Notes: a model not told the origin generated them from the sequence alone. DNA of 16,344 nt from CAYRIY01 sp964424335 (GCA_964424335.1 CAYRIY010000084.1:1-16344), one strand, 5' to 3'. Shown: positions 1 through 8,329, counted from the first letter of the stretch. Program-made: numbers and translations.

Positions 1-2
1 CC

Positions 3-542
3 CCCCTCGAAATTCCGCTTCCTACTCACTCTTTTGATGGAGTCGTCGCATTTGCACAACTACTCTCACATATCCCCAATGCGGAAGCTCGCATCGCACT
101 GCTCAGCGAAATCCGGCGCGTCCTCAGGCCCCAGGGAGTCCTCGTAGCGTCGTTTACGACTCGAAGGGCCGCTCGCGAACTAACGGGCGAGAGCAAGGAT
201 GCCGAGCGTGCCGACGGAAGCATTCGCAGTGAAGGAAGCTCAACTTCAGAGCTCATAGCCGAAGAGCCATTTGATGAGCCTGATGTCGACGTCGAGGGAG
301 ATGCGCTCTCCGGTTTGGAGCTCGCAGCCGGGTGGGAGGACGGGGATATCCTCGTATGGGAACCATCCGACGCCGAGCTCGACGAGCCTCTCTTCTTTCA
401 CTTGCACACGGATGATGAGATCCGAAACGAAGTGGCCGCGGCTGGTCTTGAACTCTTGGACTTGGTAGATCCCAGGAAGATCACGGATCGCCCCGCTTGG
501 GACGCACACCGTTATCCGTTCCTGGTCGCCAAGGCTCCTTGA
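3..542 (+). CDS. Class I SAM-dependent methyltransferase, C-terminal part (5' end outside window)
   Basis: The frame is open from the window edge to TGA at 540-542, so the N-terminus and the SAM-binding glycine motif are missing. The visible start reads PLPTHSFDGVVAFAQLLSHI, followed by a helix and LSEIRRVLRPQGVLVASF. This is the usual motif IV to post-motif V region of Methyltransf_11/25 enzymes (FDxVxxxxxLxHI, then ExxRVLRPxG). An acidic, low-complexity stretch follows (about 196-315), then a segment reading GDILVWEPSDAELDEPLFFH and a final strand HRYPFLVAKAP. The D-I-L-V-W element followed by a FFHLHT-like stretch loosely resembles the insertion of Trm9/ALKBH8-type tRNA wobble-uridine methyltransferases, but the substrate cannot be told from this fragment. 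The gene ends 29 nt before the acetamidase/formamidase gene on the same strand, so the two may be cotranscribed. The family call is firm; the substrate is unknown. Confidence 0.85.
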   Translation, partial: PLEIPLPTHSFDGVVAFAQLLSHIPNAEARIALLSEIRRVLRPQGVLVASFTTRRAARELTGESKDAERADGSIRSEGSSTSELIAEEPFDEPDVDVEGDALSGLELAAGWEDGDILVWEPSDAELDEPLFFHLHTDDEIRNEVAAAGLELLDLVDPRKITDRPAWDAHRYPFLVAKAP

Positions 543-571
543 CAAATCCCCGCATGACTTGGAGGAGAACG

Positions 572-1486
572 ATGGCGCATCACCGGTACGTCCCAACTCG
601 GTTTTACACGACGATCGGCTCTCACGAACCCGCGCTGTATATCGATGATGGCGATACTGTATCGACGGTCACGGTCGACGCCCGCGGGGGCGATGCCTCG
701 GGCGAGGCCGTCACCGAACCCGGCAATCCTCAAACGGGCCCTTTTTTTGTGAATGGCGCGGAGCCGGGCGACACCCTCGCCGTCACGTTCGATGCGATCG
801 TTCCCAACCGCCCGACCGGGTTTTCGTCGGCGGTCGTGGCGCCGAATGTCGTCGACCCGGAATACGTCACTTCGATGCCCGAGAGCAAAAGGGCGCTTTG
901 GCAGGTCGACCTCGACCAGGGCACCGTGACCCTCATCCGGCCCAAAACCTCCTTGGGATCGTGGTCGCTCCCTTTGAGACCGATGCTCGGCTGCTTCGGC
1001 GTCGCGCCGGCGAGGGGCCAAGCGATCTCGACGGCGACCTCCGCCGAGCACGGAGGAAACATGGACTACAACGGCTTTGGACCAGGCGTCACGGCGTACT
1101 TGCCCGTCTTTGTCGAAGGCGCTCTCTTCCATCTTGGCGACGGCCACGCCGTCCAAGGAGACGGTGAGATCGTCGGCACAGGCGTTGAAATCTCGATGGA
1201 CGTGACGTTTACCGTACGCGTGATCAAGGGCAAGGCCGGGGTTTGGCCACGGGGAGAGAACGAGCGCGAGATCTTTACGCTCGGAAACGCTCGCCCCTTC
1301 GATCAGGCGATTCAACACGCCACGACCGAGATGCTCCGCTGGCTCCAGTCGGACTACGGGTTTGATGCGTACGGGGCGCATCTGCTGCTCGGCCAAGCCG
1401 TCGAGTACAGCGTGGGCAACGTGTTTGACCCGGCCTACACCGCGGTCTGCCGGGTCTCAAAGAAGCACTTGGAGAAGCATCTATAG
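572..1486 (+). CDS. Acetamidase/formamidase family protein (FmdA_AmdA)
   Basis: A 304-residue protein, the normal length for this family, which hydrolyses short amides such as formamide or acetamide to ammonia and the acid. Family signatures are clear: FFVNGAEPGDTLAV near residues 55-70, PMLGCFGVAPA in the middle, SAEHGGNMDYNGFGPG, and the conserved GALFHLGDGHAVQGDGEIVG followed by a GVEISMDVTF strand. The His, Asp and Gly residues of the HGGNMD and LGDGHAxQGDGE motifs, which form the metal site in the family, are intact. I chose ATG 572 because GGAGGA sits at 561-566, 5 nt upstream; an upstream in-frame extension to 497 would run into the methyltransferase gene. No signal peptide is seen, so it is cytoplasmic. 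Formamide and acetamide cannot be separated from sequence alone. It converges with the acetyltransferase gene after only 23 nt, with no clear terminator between. Confidence 0.93.
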   Translation: MAHHRYVPTRFYTTIGSHEPALYIDDGDTVSTVTVDARGGDASGEAVTEPGNPQTGPFFVNGAEPGDTLAVTFDAIVPNRPTGFSSAVVAPNVVDPEYVTSMPESKRALWQVDLDQGTVTLIRPKTSLGSWSLPLRPMLGCFGVAPARGQAISTATSAEHGGNMDYNGFGPGVTAYLPVFVEGALFHLGDGHAVQGDGEIVGTGVEISMDVTFTVRVIKGKAGVWPRGENEREIFTLGNARPFDQAIQHATTEMLRWLQSDYGFDAYGAHLLLGQAVEYSVGNVFDPAYTAVCRVSKKHLEKHL

Positions 1487-1509
1487 CCCGACCCCGGCGC
1501 TCCTTACCA

Positions 1510-2628
1510 TCAGACGTCGTCGAGCTTTGGGATGTGAAACGCAAGCGGCAGAAGCGTCGAAAGCGCTCCGAGATCATCGCCACGGGCGCCGCCAAAGAGG
1601 TGCGCCGCAAGCTCGCCTGGCCCGAGTATGTACGTTTCGTCCGCCCGGCGACCTTGAGAGACTTCCAGCGATTCCCCGTTCCACTGAATCGTCGCCCACT
1701 CGACGCCGTCCTCTCCTTCGCATCCGACCGAAACGGAGAACGGCTTCACATGAGCAGCGTTCTGCTCCAGGGCAGCCCTTAGCGACGAGGCGAGGAGCGG
1801 CCAATCGACGACACGCATCATTCCTTGAGGAGCCATGCGCCACCCGCTTGCCCCTCGAGCGAGCCTTTGTGCGGCCTTGTCTTGCATGGACGCCACCTCG
1901 ATCGTGGCTCTGCCGCCAAAGGAGCGCTGCAGAGCGCCAAGGAGCATGCCCGGTTCGTTGCCCGATGCCGAGACAGCCTCCTGGACCTCGAGGTCGCGGG
2001 ATTCGTGCCTTGCAAGCAGGTATCCGTCGTCGCAAACAAACGCCCGCACGCCTTGCCGAGCAAGCGTTAGGTCGAGCCTGGGCCTTTCGACGCGAAATGG
2101 GGCAAGCCCCTGAAGCCCTTGAATGTGGGCTACGACCTTTGGATCGAGCGGGTTAACCTCTTGCATGGCGACCGCTTGTACGCCCGATTGCGAGAGGCTG
2201 CGAAGCGTAAGCGTGAGCACGGTCTTGAGACCGCACGTCTCATATCCGAAATGGCCGTACCGCTGCCGATCGCCCCAGAGGATCGAGAGGCTTTCGCCGC
2301 GGGCGCGCATCCGCCGCAACGTCTCGCTCATTAGGTGGGTCATGTGCCCTTTTCCTCTGGCTTCGGGGAGCGTTGCGACCCCGCCGATTCCACAACAGGA
2401 GATGCGCGCCGGCCCCGCCCAAACGGCCATCGGAAAGGCGCCCACATGGGAAACGATCGCGCCGTCTTCGACCGCGACCACAAATCGGTCGAGCGATTGC
2501 ACATCCGGGGTGTACAGATCGGGGTACGCACGGGGGAAAAACCCGTAACTGTGGCCGTAACAGCGCTCCAAAAATCTAAGAAACGAGTCGAACTCATCGC
2601 GCTCTAAAGAGCGAATCGCAACGCTCAC
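1510..2628 (-). CDS. Eis-like GNAT family N-acetyltransferase
   Basis: About 372 residues, close to the 380-410 usual for Eis-type acetyltransferases, which have two GNAT folds and a C-terminal SCP2-like domain. Visible features: an N-terminal RSLERDEFDSFLRFLERCYG segment, the acetyl-CoA motif A IGGVATLPEARGKGHM (R-G-K-G near residues 91-94), the Eis-type LWGDRQRYGHFGYE (about 117-130), and the typical C-terminal end LPLAFHIPKLDDV. Several starts are possible: ATG 2667 with a weak GGAG upstream, GTG 2631, or GTG 2628. I prefer 2628 because AAAGGAGG (2637-2644) lies 8 nt upstream and family proteins start near this point; GTG 2631 is nearly as good at 5 nt. Eis of Mycobacterium tuberculosis modifies aminoglycosides, but most homologues have unknown acceptors, so no substrate is claimed. 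The gene diverges from the rhodanese gene. Confidence 0.88.
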   Translation of the reverse strand: MSVAIRSLERDEFDSFLRFLERCYGHSYGFFPRAYPDLYTPDVQSLDRFVVAVEDGAIVSHVGAFPMAVWAGPARISCCGIGGVATLPEARGKGHMTHLMSETLRRMRARGESLSILWGDRQRYGHFGYETCGLKTVLTLTLRSLSQSGVQAVAMQEVNPLDPKVVAHIQGLQGLAPFRVERPRLDLTLARQGVRAFVCDDGYLLARHESRDLEVQEAVSASGNEPGMLLGALQRSFGGRATIEVASMQDKAAQRLARGASGWRMAPQGMMRVVDWPLLASSLRAALEQNAAHVKPFSVSVGCEGEDGVEWATIQWNGESLEVSQGRRADETYILGPGELAAHLFGGARGDDLGALSTLLPLAFHIPKLDDV

Positions 2629-2771
2629 CACGTTTGCCTCCTTTGGACCAAAAAAGCGTCCAGTCATGCACCAAGCTCCATTTCTCTCGAGCTCTCTCCT
2701 CTACCTCCCGGCGAGGATAGGCCGCGTGCTTGCCGAACAACCTAATGTCGGAAAGGGAGGGGATTAGGCGA

Positions 2772-3092
2772 ATGGCCGAAGAGTTGACGGCAAAAGAGCT
2801 GGCAGAGAAGCTTGGAAGCGACGACATCGTCGTTGTCGACGTGCGCAGCCCCGAACGGTACGAGGCGGGGCACGTCGAAGGAGCGACCAATATCCCCCTC
2901 GATGAGATCAAGGAGCGCATTCCGGACCTGCCTAAAGACAAGTTGATCGTCACCTACTGCGGGGGTGGGACGAGCGGCCCGACCGCGGCAGCCATCCTTG
3001 CGGAGAAAGGATACCGCACCGCGGTCATGGAGGGCATGCGGGCCTGGGAAGCGTCAGGCCTCCCGACTGTTCAAGGCTCCGAGCCGTCGTAA
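2772..3092 (+). CDS. Single-domain rhodanese-like sulfurtransferase
   Basis: A 106-residue stand-alone rhodanese domain. It shows IVVVDVRSPERYEAGHVEGA (Asp23 and Arg25 of the DVR motif, then the GHVxGA motif), IPLDEIKERI, and the active-site loop YCGGGTSG with the catalytic Cys near residue 63. The Cys loop is glycine-rich rather than the common CRxGxRS, so the acceptor cannot be guessed; such proteins carry persulfide sulfur between cytoplasmic thiols. The start is ATG 2772, with GGAGG at 2756-2760; the gap of 11 nt is slightly long. An ATG at 2745 is in frame but would add residues not usual for the family. The gene runs into the convergent transporter gene, with 39 nt of overlap at the 3' ends. 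Confidence 0.9.
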   Translation: MAEELTAKELAEKLGSDDIVVVDVRSPERYEAGHVEGATNIPLDEIKERIPDLPKDKLIVTYCGGGTSGPTAAAILAEKGYRTAVMEGMRAWEASGLPTVQGSEPS

Positions 3093-4037
3093 TACGACGA
3101 AGCGGTGAAATAGCGACGCGATCGGCTGCTGCACCAAGATAAAGAAAATGACGGGCATCGCGACCACGGGGCCAAAGTGCGCCAAAGCCAAGACGATTCC
3201 GGCCCCGTTGTTTCGCATGCTCACGGCATACGTGAGGGCGACCACGTCCTCGTCCTCCATGGCAAGCAACCGCCTTGTCAAGACATAGACCATTCCGTAA
3301 GCGATCAAGGCCTGCAAGATCACGATCGACCCAAAGCCGGCGACGCGCCATCCCCACTCGCTCAAGTATGGCCCCAAGATCGACCCATTGATGACGAGGA
3401 TCGTGCATATCCCCAATTTGACCAGGAGCTCGAGTGCGTCTTTCAGGTGCGGCGTCCGCCGCTCAAAGGTCGTGTGGAGCGAGACGCCGAGCACGACAGG
3501 GATCATGACCGTGACGAGAAGGGCTTTGAAGAGGGCAATGGCGTCGACTTCGACAAGCACGCCAACCAGGAGGCTAAAGACGAACGGCGTCACGATCCCG
3601 CTCAGCAGCGTCGTCACGGCGATCACGGTGAGATTGAGGGGCAGGTTGCCCTTGGAGATTCCCGTCCATACCGACGATGTGATGCCCGCCGGAAGCACGC
3701 TGATCAAAATGAGACCGGGCCCAAACCCCGACTCGACCGGCAGAAAGCTCCTTGCCAGGACGAAGCTGACGACAGGCATCACTCCGTACAGTAAAGCCGT
3801 CGCCAGCAATACTTTTCCGGGCGCGGCGATGGCGTCCCGAAACGCCCGTGGGCTACACTTGAGCGCCATCACAAACATGTTGGTCGCGACGATCAAGGAG
3901 GCGAGCGTTTCAAAGCCCTCCCCAAACCGCCACCGCAATCCCACGGCGATCGACGCCAGGATAAACCACGGAAAGTGACGCTGAATGAGTCGATTGGCGG
4001 ACGCGATGGCGGAGGACAAGCTCGGGCTTCCCTTCAC
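3054..4037 (-). CDS. Bile acid:sodium symporter (BASS/SBF) family transporter
   Basis: A 327-residue, very hydrophobic protein with roughly nine or ten membrane segments, fitting the SBF-fold transporters. Recognisable parts are the first helices FPWFILASIAVGL and LIVATNMFVMALKCSP, the conserved ILISVLPAGITSSVWTG crossover region followed by GNLPLNLTVIAVTTLLSG, and AVSMRNNGAGIVLALAHFGP near residue 280, the second crossover helix. Members move organic anions such as bile acids, pantoate or keto acids with sodium; the substrate here is not known. The start is GTG 4037, with only a weak AAGGG about 11 nt upstream. A TTG at 4019 has AAGGGA 9 nt upstream and is an alternative. In-frame extension further upstream is blocked by a stop. 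The 3' end overlaps the rhodanese gene tail to tail. Confidence 0.87.
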   Translation of the reverse strand: MKGSPSLSSAIASANRLIQRHFPWFILASIAVGLRWRFGEGFETLASLIVATNMFVMALKCSPRAFRDAIAAPGKVLLATALLYGVMPVVSFVLARSFLPVESGFGPGLILISVLPAGITSSVWTGISKGNLPLNLTVIAVTTLLSGIVTPFVFSLLVGVLVEVDAIALFKALLVTVMIPVVLGVSLHTTFERRTPHLKDALELLVKLGICTILVINGSILGPYLSEWGWRVAGFGSIVILQALIAYGMVYVLTRRLLAMEDEDVVALTYAVSMRNNGAGIVLALAHFGPVVAMPVIFFILVQQPIASLFHRFVVLRRLGALNSREA

Positions 4038-4150
4038 GTGGAAAACAGCCCTTCACAGGTTAAGGGCAACTCCGTTTCCTTCTAACGCCGATCAGTAAAC
4101 CCTGCTTGCCGGGGAGATCCGGGGCCGGTCCTTTGGCCGGAGCAATGCCT

Positions 4151-4210
4151 AAAGGCCCCGGCGGTCCAACTTGGGATGCGTCCCTCAAATTGAACCTGCC
4201 GGGGCCTTTT
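4151..4210. terminator. Long hairpin, probable (bidirectional) transcription terminator
   Basis: AAAGGCCCCGGC (4151-4162) is exactly complementary to GCCGGGGCCTTT (4199-4210). Inside, the - strand GGTTCAATTT can pair with AAGTTGGACC through two G-U pairs, and GGGA pairs with TCCC around a CGCA loop, with small bulges only. That gives about 26 base pairs in 60 nt. On the + strand the outer stem is followed by TTTTA, on the - strand by TTTAGG. It lies downstream of the DUF1080 gene and upstream of the transporter gene, both on the - strand, which suits a terminator separating them. The 212-nt spacer 4038-4249 also holds a short CCGG-rich hairpin near 4132-4140 and nothing else I can support. 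Confidence 0.6.
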
Positions 4211-4249
4211 ATCGTCACGATGATTGCCGACCGCGTCTACTCCGCCGCT

Positions 4250-4900
4250 CTACTCGTTTCGAGGGCCGTACTCGTTTGAACCTTGCTCAGGCAGAGGGAG
4301 GAACCAGATGTTGCGGTATTGCACGGGATCGCCGTGATCTTGCAGGAGCAGCGGACCCGGCTTGCCGACATCGGTGCTGATCGCCCCACCGGTGGGCCCC
4401 TTGACGATCACGTTGTTGTGAACGGGAATTCCGTTGTGGAGCAGCGTGATCCGTGCGGGCTCCGTCACGTTGCCGGCCTCGTCGACGCGGGCCGCGCGAA
4501 AGATGATGTCGTAGGTTTGCCACTCGAGCGCCGGTTTACAGGCGTTGATGAGGGGCGCAAACTGGTTGTAGATCGCGCCGCAGTCTCCAAGGCCCGGAAC
4601 CGCCCAGCCATACGAGTCGAGCACTTGGATCTCGTACATCCCTTGAAGGTAAACGCCGCTGTTTCCTTTCTTTTGCCCCGTCATCTCCGGCATGTCCGGC
4701 TCCCTGAACTCCACGTGAACGAAGGCATCTCGAAAAGTCTGGATGCTGTGGATGTTTCCCTTGCCCACGGTGACGACACCGTCTGCGACCGGCCAGGAGC
4801 ATGGCTCCCCGGTGCCGTGTGTTACCCAGTTGCGCATGTCCGTGCCGTCAAAGAGAATGACAGCGCCCTCCGGCGCATTGATCGATGCTCTGTCGCTCAT
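4250..4900 (-). CDS. DUF1080 (3-keto-disaccharide hydrolase-like) protein
   Basis: A 216-residue protein made of a single DUF1080 domain, a concanavalin/LamG-like beta-sandwich fold. Visible motifs: VILFDGTDMRNW near residue 15, then GNSGVYLQGMYEIQVLDSYG around the middle, GAIYNQFAPLINACKPALEW followed by QTYDIIFRAAR, PARITLLHNGIPVHNN, and near the end LLLQDHGDPVQYRNIWFLPL. Some family members hydrolyse 3-ketoglycosides, but many are annotated by fold only, so carbohydrate binding or cleavage is inferred. There is no signal peptide or lipobox, so this copy appears cytoplasmic, unlike many secreted DUF1080 proteins of Planctomycetes and Bacteroidetes. The start ATG 4900 has AGGAGG 9 nt upstream. 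It is divergent from the malic enzyme gene. Confidence 0.92.
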   Translation of the reverse strand: MSDRASINAPEGAVILFDGTDMRNWVTHGTGEPCSWPVADGVVTVGKGNIHSIQTFRDAFVHVEFREPDMPEMTGQKKGNSGVYLQGMYEIQVLDSYGWAVPGLGDCGAIYNQFAPLINACKPALEWQTYDIIFRAARVDEAGNVTEPARITLLHNGIPVHNNVIVKGPTGGAISTDVGKPGPLLLQDHGDPVQYRNIWFLPLPEQGSNEYGPRNE

Positions 4901-5103
4901 TTGACTTTTCCTCCTGATCCTTAGTGACGCTGCTCGCTCGCGCTCACAAGCTCACGTTCCCGACTACTATTAGCGGGTCTATCCTCACATACCTTGTCGA
5001 TTGAGAATTCCCCACCACATTCCAGGGGGGAGAACTTGACCCAAACTGGAAAAGCTTTTGATGACACGTGCGCCTTTCTAGTCCGATGGGAGGCATCTTT
5101 TTG

Positions 5104-7359
5104 ATGAGAGAGCGTCAAACCAAGCAGGAAGCCCTCGATTACCACGAATCGGGAAGGCCGGGCAAGATCGAAGTGCGGGCGACCAAACCCTTCGCGACGC
5201 AGCGGGACCTCTCGCTTGCCTACACGCCGGGCGTCGCGGAGCCGGTACGGGCCATCGCCGACTCGCCGGACGACGCCTTTCGTTACACGGCTCGGGGCAA
5301 CCTCGTTGCCGTCGTTTCAAACGGAACAGCCGTGCTCGGCCTGGGCAACGTCGGAGCCCTCGCATCGAAGCCCGTGATGGAGGGGAAGGGTGTACTCTTC
5401 AAGCGGTTTGCCGACATCGACGTCTTTGACCTCGAGATCGACGCCACCGACCCCGACGACGTGGTCCGGGTCGTCAAAGCCCTGGAGCCGACGTTTGGCG
5501 GCATCAACCTCGAGGACATCGCGGCGCCGGCCTGCTTTGAAATCGAAGAGCGGCTAAGAGCGATCATGGAGATCCCTGTCTTCCACGACGACCAGCACGG
5601 AACGGCGATCATCGCCGGCGCCGCCTTGCAAAACGCGCTCGAAATCGCGGGCAAGGAAATCTCGCAAGTGAAGGCGGTCGTAAACGGGGCCGGGGCCTCC
5701 GCGATCGCCTGCGCCAACTTTCTTTTGAAGCTCGGCATCGAGCGGGAAAATCTCACCTTGGTCGATTCGAAAGGCGTGATCTACAAAGGAAGGACCGAGG
5801 GCATGACGCCATACAAGGAGGCGTTTGCGAGAAAGACCGACGCTCGGTCGCTTGCCGACGCGCTCGTGGGCGCCGACTTCGTCCTCGGGCTGTCGGTCGC
5901 AGGCGCGTTCACGCACGAGATGCTCCAGACGATGGCCGCTAACCCAATCATCTTTGCTCTCGCCAACCCCGATCCCGAGATTTCCTACGACGATGCGAAA
6001 GCGGCCAGGCCCGACGCCATCGTGGCGACCGGCCGCTCGGACTATCCAAATCAGGTGAACAACGTGCTCGGTTTTCCTTTCATCTTTCGAGGCGCGCTCG
6101 ACGTACGGGCCCGGGCGATCAACGACGAGATGAAGATCGCCGCCGCCAATGCGATCGCCGCACTGGCCAAAGAGGATGTGCCCGACTCGGTCCTCAAGGC
6201 GTACGGCATCGAGACACTCCAATTCGGCCCGGAATACTTGATTCCAAAACCCCTCGACAGCCGGGTGCTTACCGCCGTAGCGCCGGCCGTCGCCAAGGCC
6301 GCCATCGAGACCGGCGTCGCCCGCATTACAATTGACATCGAAAAGTACCGAACGGAGCTCGAGTACCGGTTTGGCAAGGCTCGGGAAATGAAGCGTTGGA
6401 TCATTCAGCGGGCCAAGACCAATCCCAAGCGGGTCGTCTTTTCCGAAGGGGACGAGCCCAAGATCATCCGCGCCGCGGCAATCGTCAAAGAGGAGGGCAT
6501 CGCGCACCCGCTCCTGATCGGAGATGAGGCCCTCATCAAGGAGCGCTGCGCAAAGCTGGGCGTCGATCCGAGCATCGAAGTGATCAATCCCGCGAAGTGC
6601 CCTAAGATCGGCGAGTACGCGGGCGCGCTCTACGAGCACCGCCGGCGAAAGGGCGTGACCCGCGACCGGGCGGAGCACCTGATCCGGGGCCGCAATTACC
6701 TCGGATTGATGATGGTAAAGCAAGGGGACGCCGACGCCTTTGTCGCCGGACTCACCTACCACTATCCGGACGTGATCCGCCCGGCGCTGCAGATCGTCGG
6801 CTCGCGCCCCGACGCCGGGCTCGCTGCGGGGCTCTACATCATGATCGTGCAGGACAAGGCATACTTTTTTACCGACGCCACCGTCAACATCGAGCCCACC
6901 GCCGAGGAGCTGGCTCAAATCGCCTACCTGGCCGCCGAGAAGGCAAAATCCCTGGGGTATGAGCCCACGATCGCGATGCTCTCGTTCTCTAATTTTGGAT
7001 CGACGCCGCACCCCCTCGCGGAGAAAGTGAGGCGAGCGACCGAGCTCGTGCGGGAGCGGCATCCGGAGCTCCGGGTCGATGGAGAAATGCAGGCCGACAC
7101 CGCGGTCGTCCCGGAGATCCTCGAGCGCGATTACGCCTTTTCGGAGATCGTCGGGGGCGCGAACGTGCTCGTCTTTCCCGACCTGGAAGCGGCAAATATT
7201 GCGTACAAGCTCCTGCAACGCCTCGGCGGCGCAGAGGCGATCGGACCGATCCTGATGGGCATGGGCAAGTCCGTCCACGTGCTGCAGCGCGGGTCCGACG
7301 TGGACGATATCGTCAACGTCACCGCGATGGCCGTGGTCGACGCCCAGGAGCGGCAATAG
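5104..7359 (+). CDS. maeB: NAD(P)-dependent malic enzyme with C-terminal phosphotransacetylase-like domain (MaeB type)
   Basis: A 751-residue protein, the standard size of the MaeB hybrid (about 750-760). The malic N-terminal domain has SLAYTPGVAEPV with catalytic Tyr near residue 40 and GKGVLFKRFADIDVFD with the catalytic Lys near 95. Metal-binding residues are in NLEDIAAP (about 135-142) and FHDDQHGTA (160-168). A dinucleotide site VVNGAGASAIA lies near 192-202. From about residue 429 (MKRWIIQRAKTNPKRVVFSE) the PTA/PTB-type domain runs to the end; in known MaeB enzymes it is regulatory, binding acetyl-CoA-type effectors, and usually lacks activity. The enzyme decarboxylates malate to pyruvate with reduction of NADP or NAD. 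The start ATG 5104 has GGGAGG 10 nt upstream; a GTG at 5068 is also in frame but has no such site. It is a monocistron or leads into the SMP-30 gene, 102 nt further on. Confidence 0.95.
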   Translation: MRERQTKQEALDYHESGRPGKIEVRATKPFATQRDLSLAYTPGVAEPVRAIADSPDDAFRYTARGNLVAVVSNGTAVLGLGNVGALASKPVMEGKGVLFKRFADIDVFDLEIDATDPDDVVRVVKALEPTFGGINLEDIAAPACFEIEERLRAIMEIPVFHDDQHGTAIIAGAALQNALEIAGKEISQVKAVVNGAGASAIACANFLLKLGIERENLTLVDSKGVIYKGRTEGMTPYKEAFARKTDARSLADALVGADFVLGLSVAGAFTHEMLQTMAANPIIFALANPDPEISYDDAKAARPDAIVATGRSDYPNQVNNVLGFPFIFRGALDVRARAINDEMKIAAANAIAALAKEDVPDSVLKAYGIETLQFGPEYLIPKPLDSRVLTAVAPAVAKAAIETGVARITIDIEKYRTELEYRFGKAREMKRWIIQRAKTNPKRVVFSEGDEPKIIRAAAIVKEEGIAHPLLIGDEALIKERCAKLGVDPSIEVINPAKCPKIGEYAGALYEHRRRKGVTRDRAEHLIRGRNYLGLMMVKQGDADAFVAGLTYHYPDVIRPALQIVGSRPDAGLAAGLYIMIVQDKAYFFTDATVNIEPTAEELAQIAYLAAEKAKSLGYEPTIAMLSFSNFGSTPHPLAEKVRRATELVRERHPELRVDGEMQADTAVVPEILERDYAFSEIVGGANVLVFPDLEAANIAYKLLQRLGGAEAIGPILMGMGKSVHVLQRGSDVDDIVNVTAMAVVDAQERQ

Positions 7360-7461
7360 GCGCGCCTCATCCCAGATCGCCCAAGTCCCTCGGACGGATT
7401 TGGCAAGAGAGGTTCCCGTCGCCTAGGAGCGAAGTTAAGGGACGCGAAGGAGGCATCGGAC

Positions 7462-8322
7462 ATGAACCCCATTACCGCTACACGAGCGACGCTGGGCGAA
7501 GGCGCGATCTGGTACGGCGACACGCTCTACTGGGTCGACATTACCGAAAAGCGTGTCTACATTTACGATCCAAAATCAAACAGCGAGCGGATGATCCAGC
7601 TTGACAGCATGGTGGGCACCGTCGTGCCGAGAAAGCAAGGTGGGCTCGCCGTTGCGCTTCAGACAGGCTTTGCCCTGCTCGATCCCGAGACGGGCGAGAC
7701 GACGCCCATCGCTGACCCTGAGGCGGACAAGCCGCACACTCGGTTCAACGACGGCAAGTGCGATCCCAAAGGCCGCTTTTGGGCGGGGACAATGGCGATC
7801 AAGGAAGGCCCAAATCAAGGCGCCCTCTACATGCTTGACGGCAAAGGCAACGTGAGCAAAAAGGTCGACAATGTCTCCATTTCCAACGGCATTTGCTGGA
7901 GTCTTGACGCGAGGACGATGTACTACATCGACACGCCCACGTACCAAGTCGTCGCTTACGACTACGACAACGAGACCGGCGACATTTCAAACCCCCGCAC
8001 GGTGATCGAGATCGACCGGAGCGAAGGTGGCCCGGACGGCATGACCATCGACGAGCGAGGATACCTCTGGATCGCCTTGTGGGGCGGGTACTCGGTCGTC
8101 TGCCACGATCCAAACACCGGAAAGCGGCATGCGAAGGTCGACGTGCCGGCCGCCAACGTGACGTCGTGCGCATTTGGAGGAGACGACCTCTCTGACCTCT
8201 ATATCACGAGCGCCCGCCAGGGCAACTCGCCTGAGGCGCTCGAGAAACAGCCCCATGCCGGCGGACTGTTCCGCGTGAATGTTGGCATTCGCGGCGTTCC
8301 GGCTTTCGCCTTCGAAGGGTAA
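7462..8322 (+). CDS. SMP-30/gluconolactonase/LRE family protein
   Basis: A 286-residue six-bladed beta-propeller of the regucalcin family, which hydrolyses sugar lactones with a divalent metal. Metal ligands expected in the family are all present: Glu13 in LGEGAIW, an Asn in FNDGKCDPKGRFWAGTM (Asn96), Asn142 in ISNGICW, and Asp192 in GGPDGMTID. Further propeller motifs are YYIDTPTYQVVAYDYD and GYLWIALWGGYSVV. No signal peptide is seen, so cytoplasmic. The start ATG 7462 has GGAGG 8 nt upstream. The natural substrate (gluconolactone, another aldonolactone, or something else) cannot be told. It sits between the malic enzyme and SprT-like genes on the same strand; the following gene begins only about 7 nt after its stop. 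Confidence 0.92.
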   Translation: MNPITATRATLGEGAIWYGDTLYWVDITEKRVYIYDPKSNSERMIQLDSMVGTVVPRKQGGLAVALQTGFALLDPETGETTPIADPEADKPHTRFNDGKCDPKGRFWAGTMAIKEGPNQGALYMLDGKGNVSKKVDNVSISNGICWSLDARTMYYIDTPTYQVVAYDYDNETGDISNPRTVIEIDRSEGGPDGMTIDERGYLWIALWGGYSVVCHDPNTGKRHAKVDVPAANVTSCAFGGDDLSDLYITSARQGNSPEALEKQPHAGGLFRVNVGIRGVPAFAFEG

Positions 8323-8329
8323 CGAGATC

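Noticed and set aside
512..1396. A 294-codon open frame on the - strand opposite the acetamidase/formamidase gene
   Set aside because: Composition is typical of an antisense shadow and no domain is recognisable; the + strand protein is conserved throughout.
5036..5064. TTGACC followed after 17 nt by TGATGA as a promoter for the malic enzyme gene
   Set aside because: The -35 box is good but the -10 box is too far from consensus. In the 203-nt spacer 4901-5103 I see no better pair in either direction.
5554..7356. A 600-codon open frame on the - strand opposite the malic enzyme gene
   Set aside because: It is a shadow frame of a GC-rich gene: it lacks recognisable motifs and is rich in Arg, Asp, Gly and His, while the + strand frame is a full, well-conserved malic enzyme.
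7360..7461. Short GTCC-CTC-GGAC hairpin with flanking CCAA/TTGG between the malic enzyme and SMP-30 genes
   Set aside because: The stem is short, has a 4-nt bulge and no T-run; it could occur by chance in GC-rich DNA.
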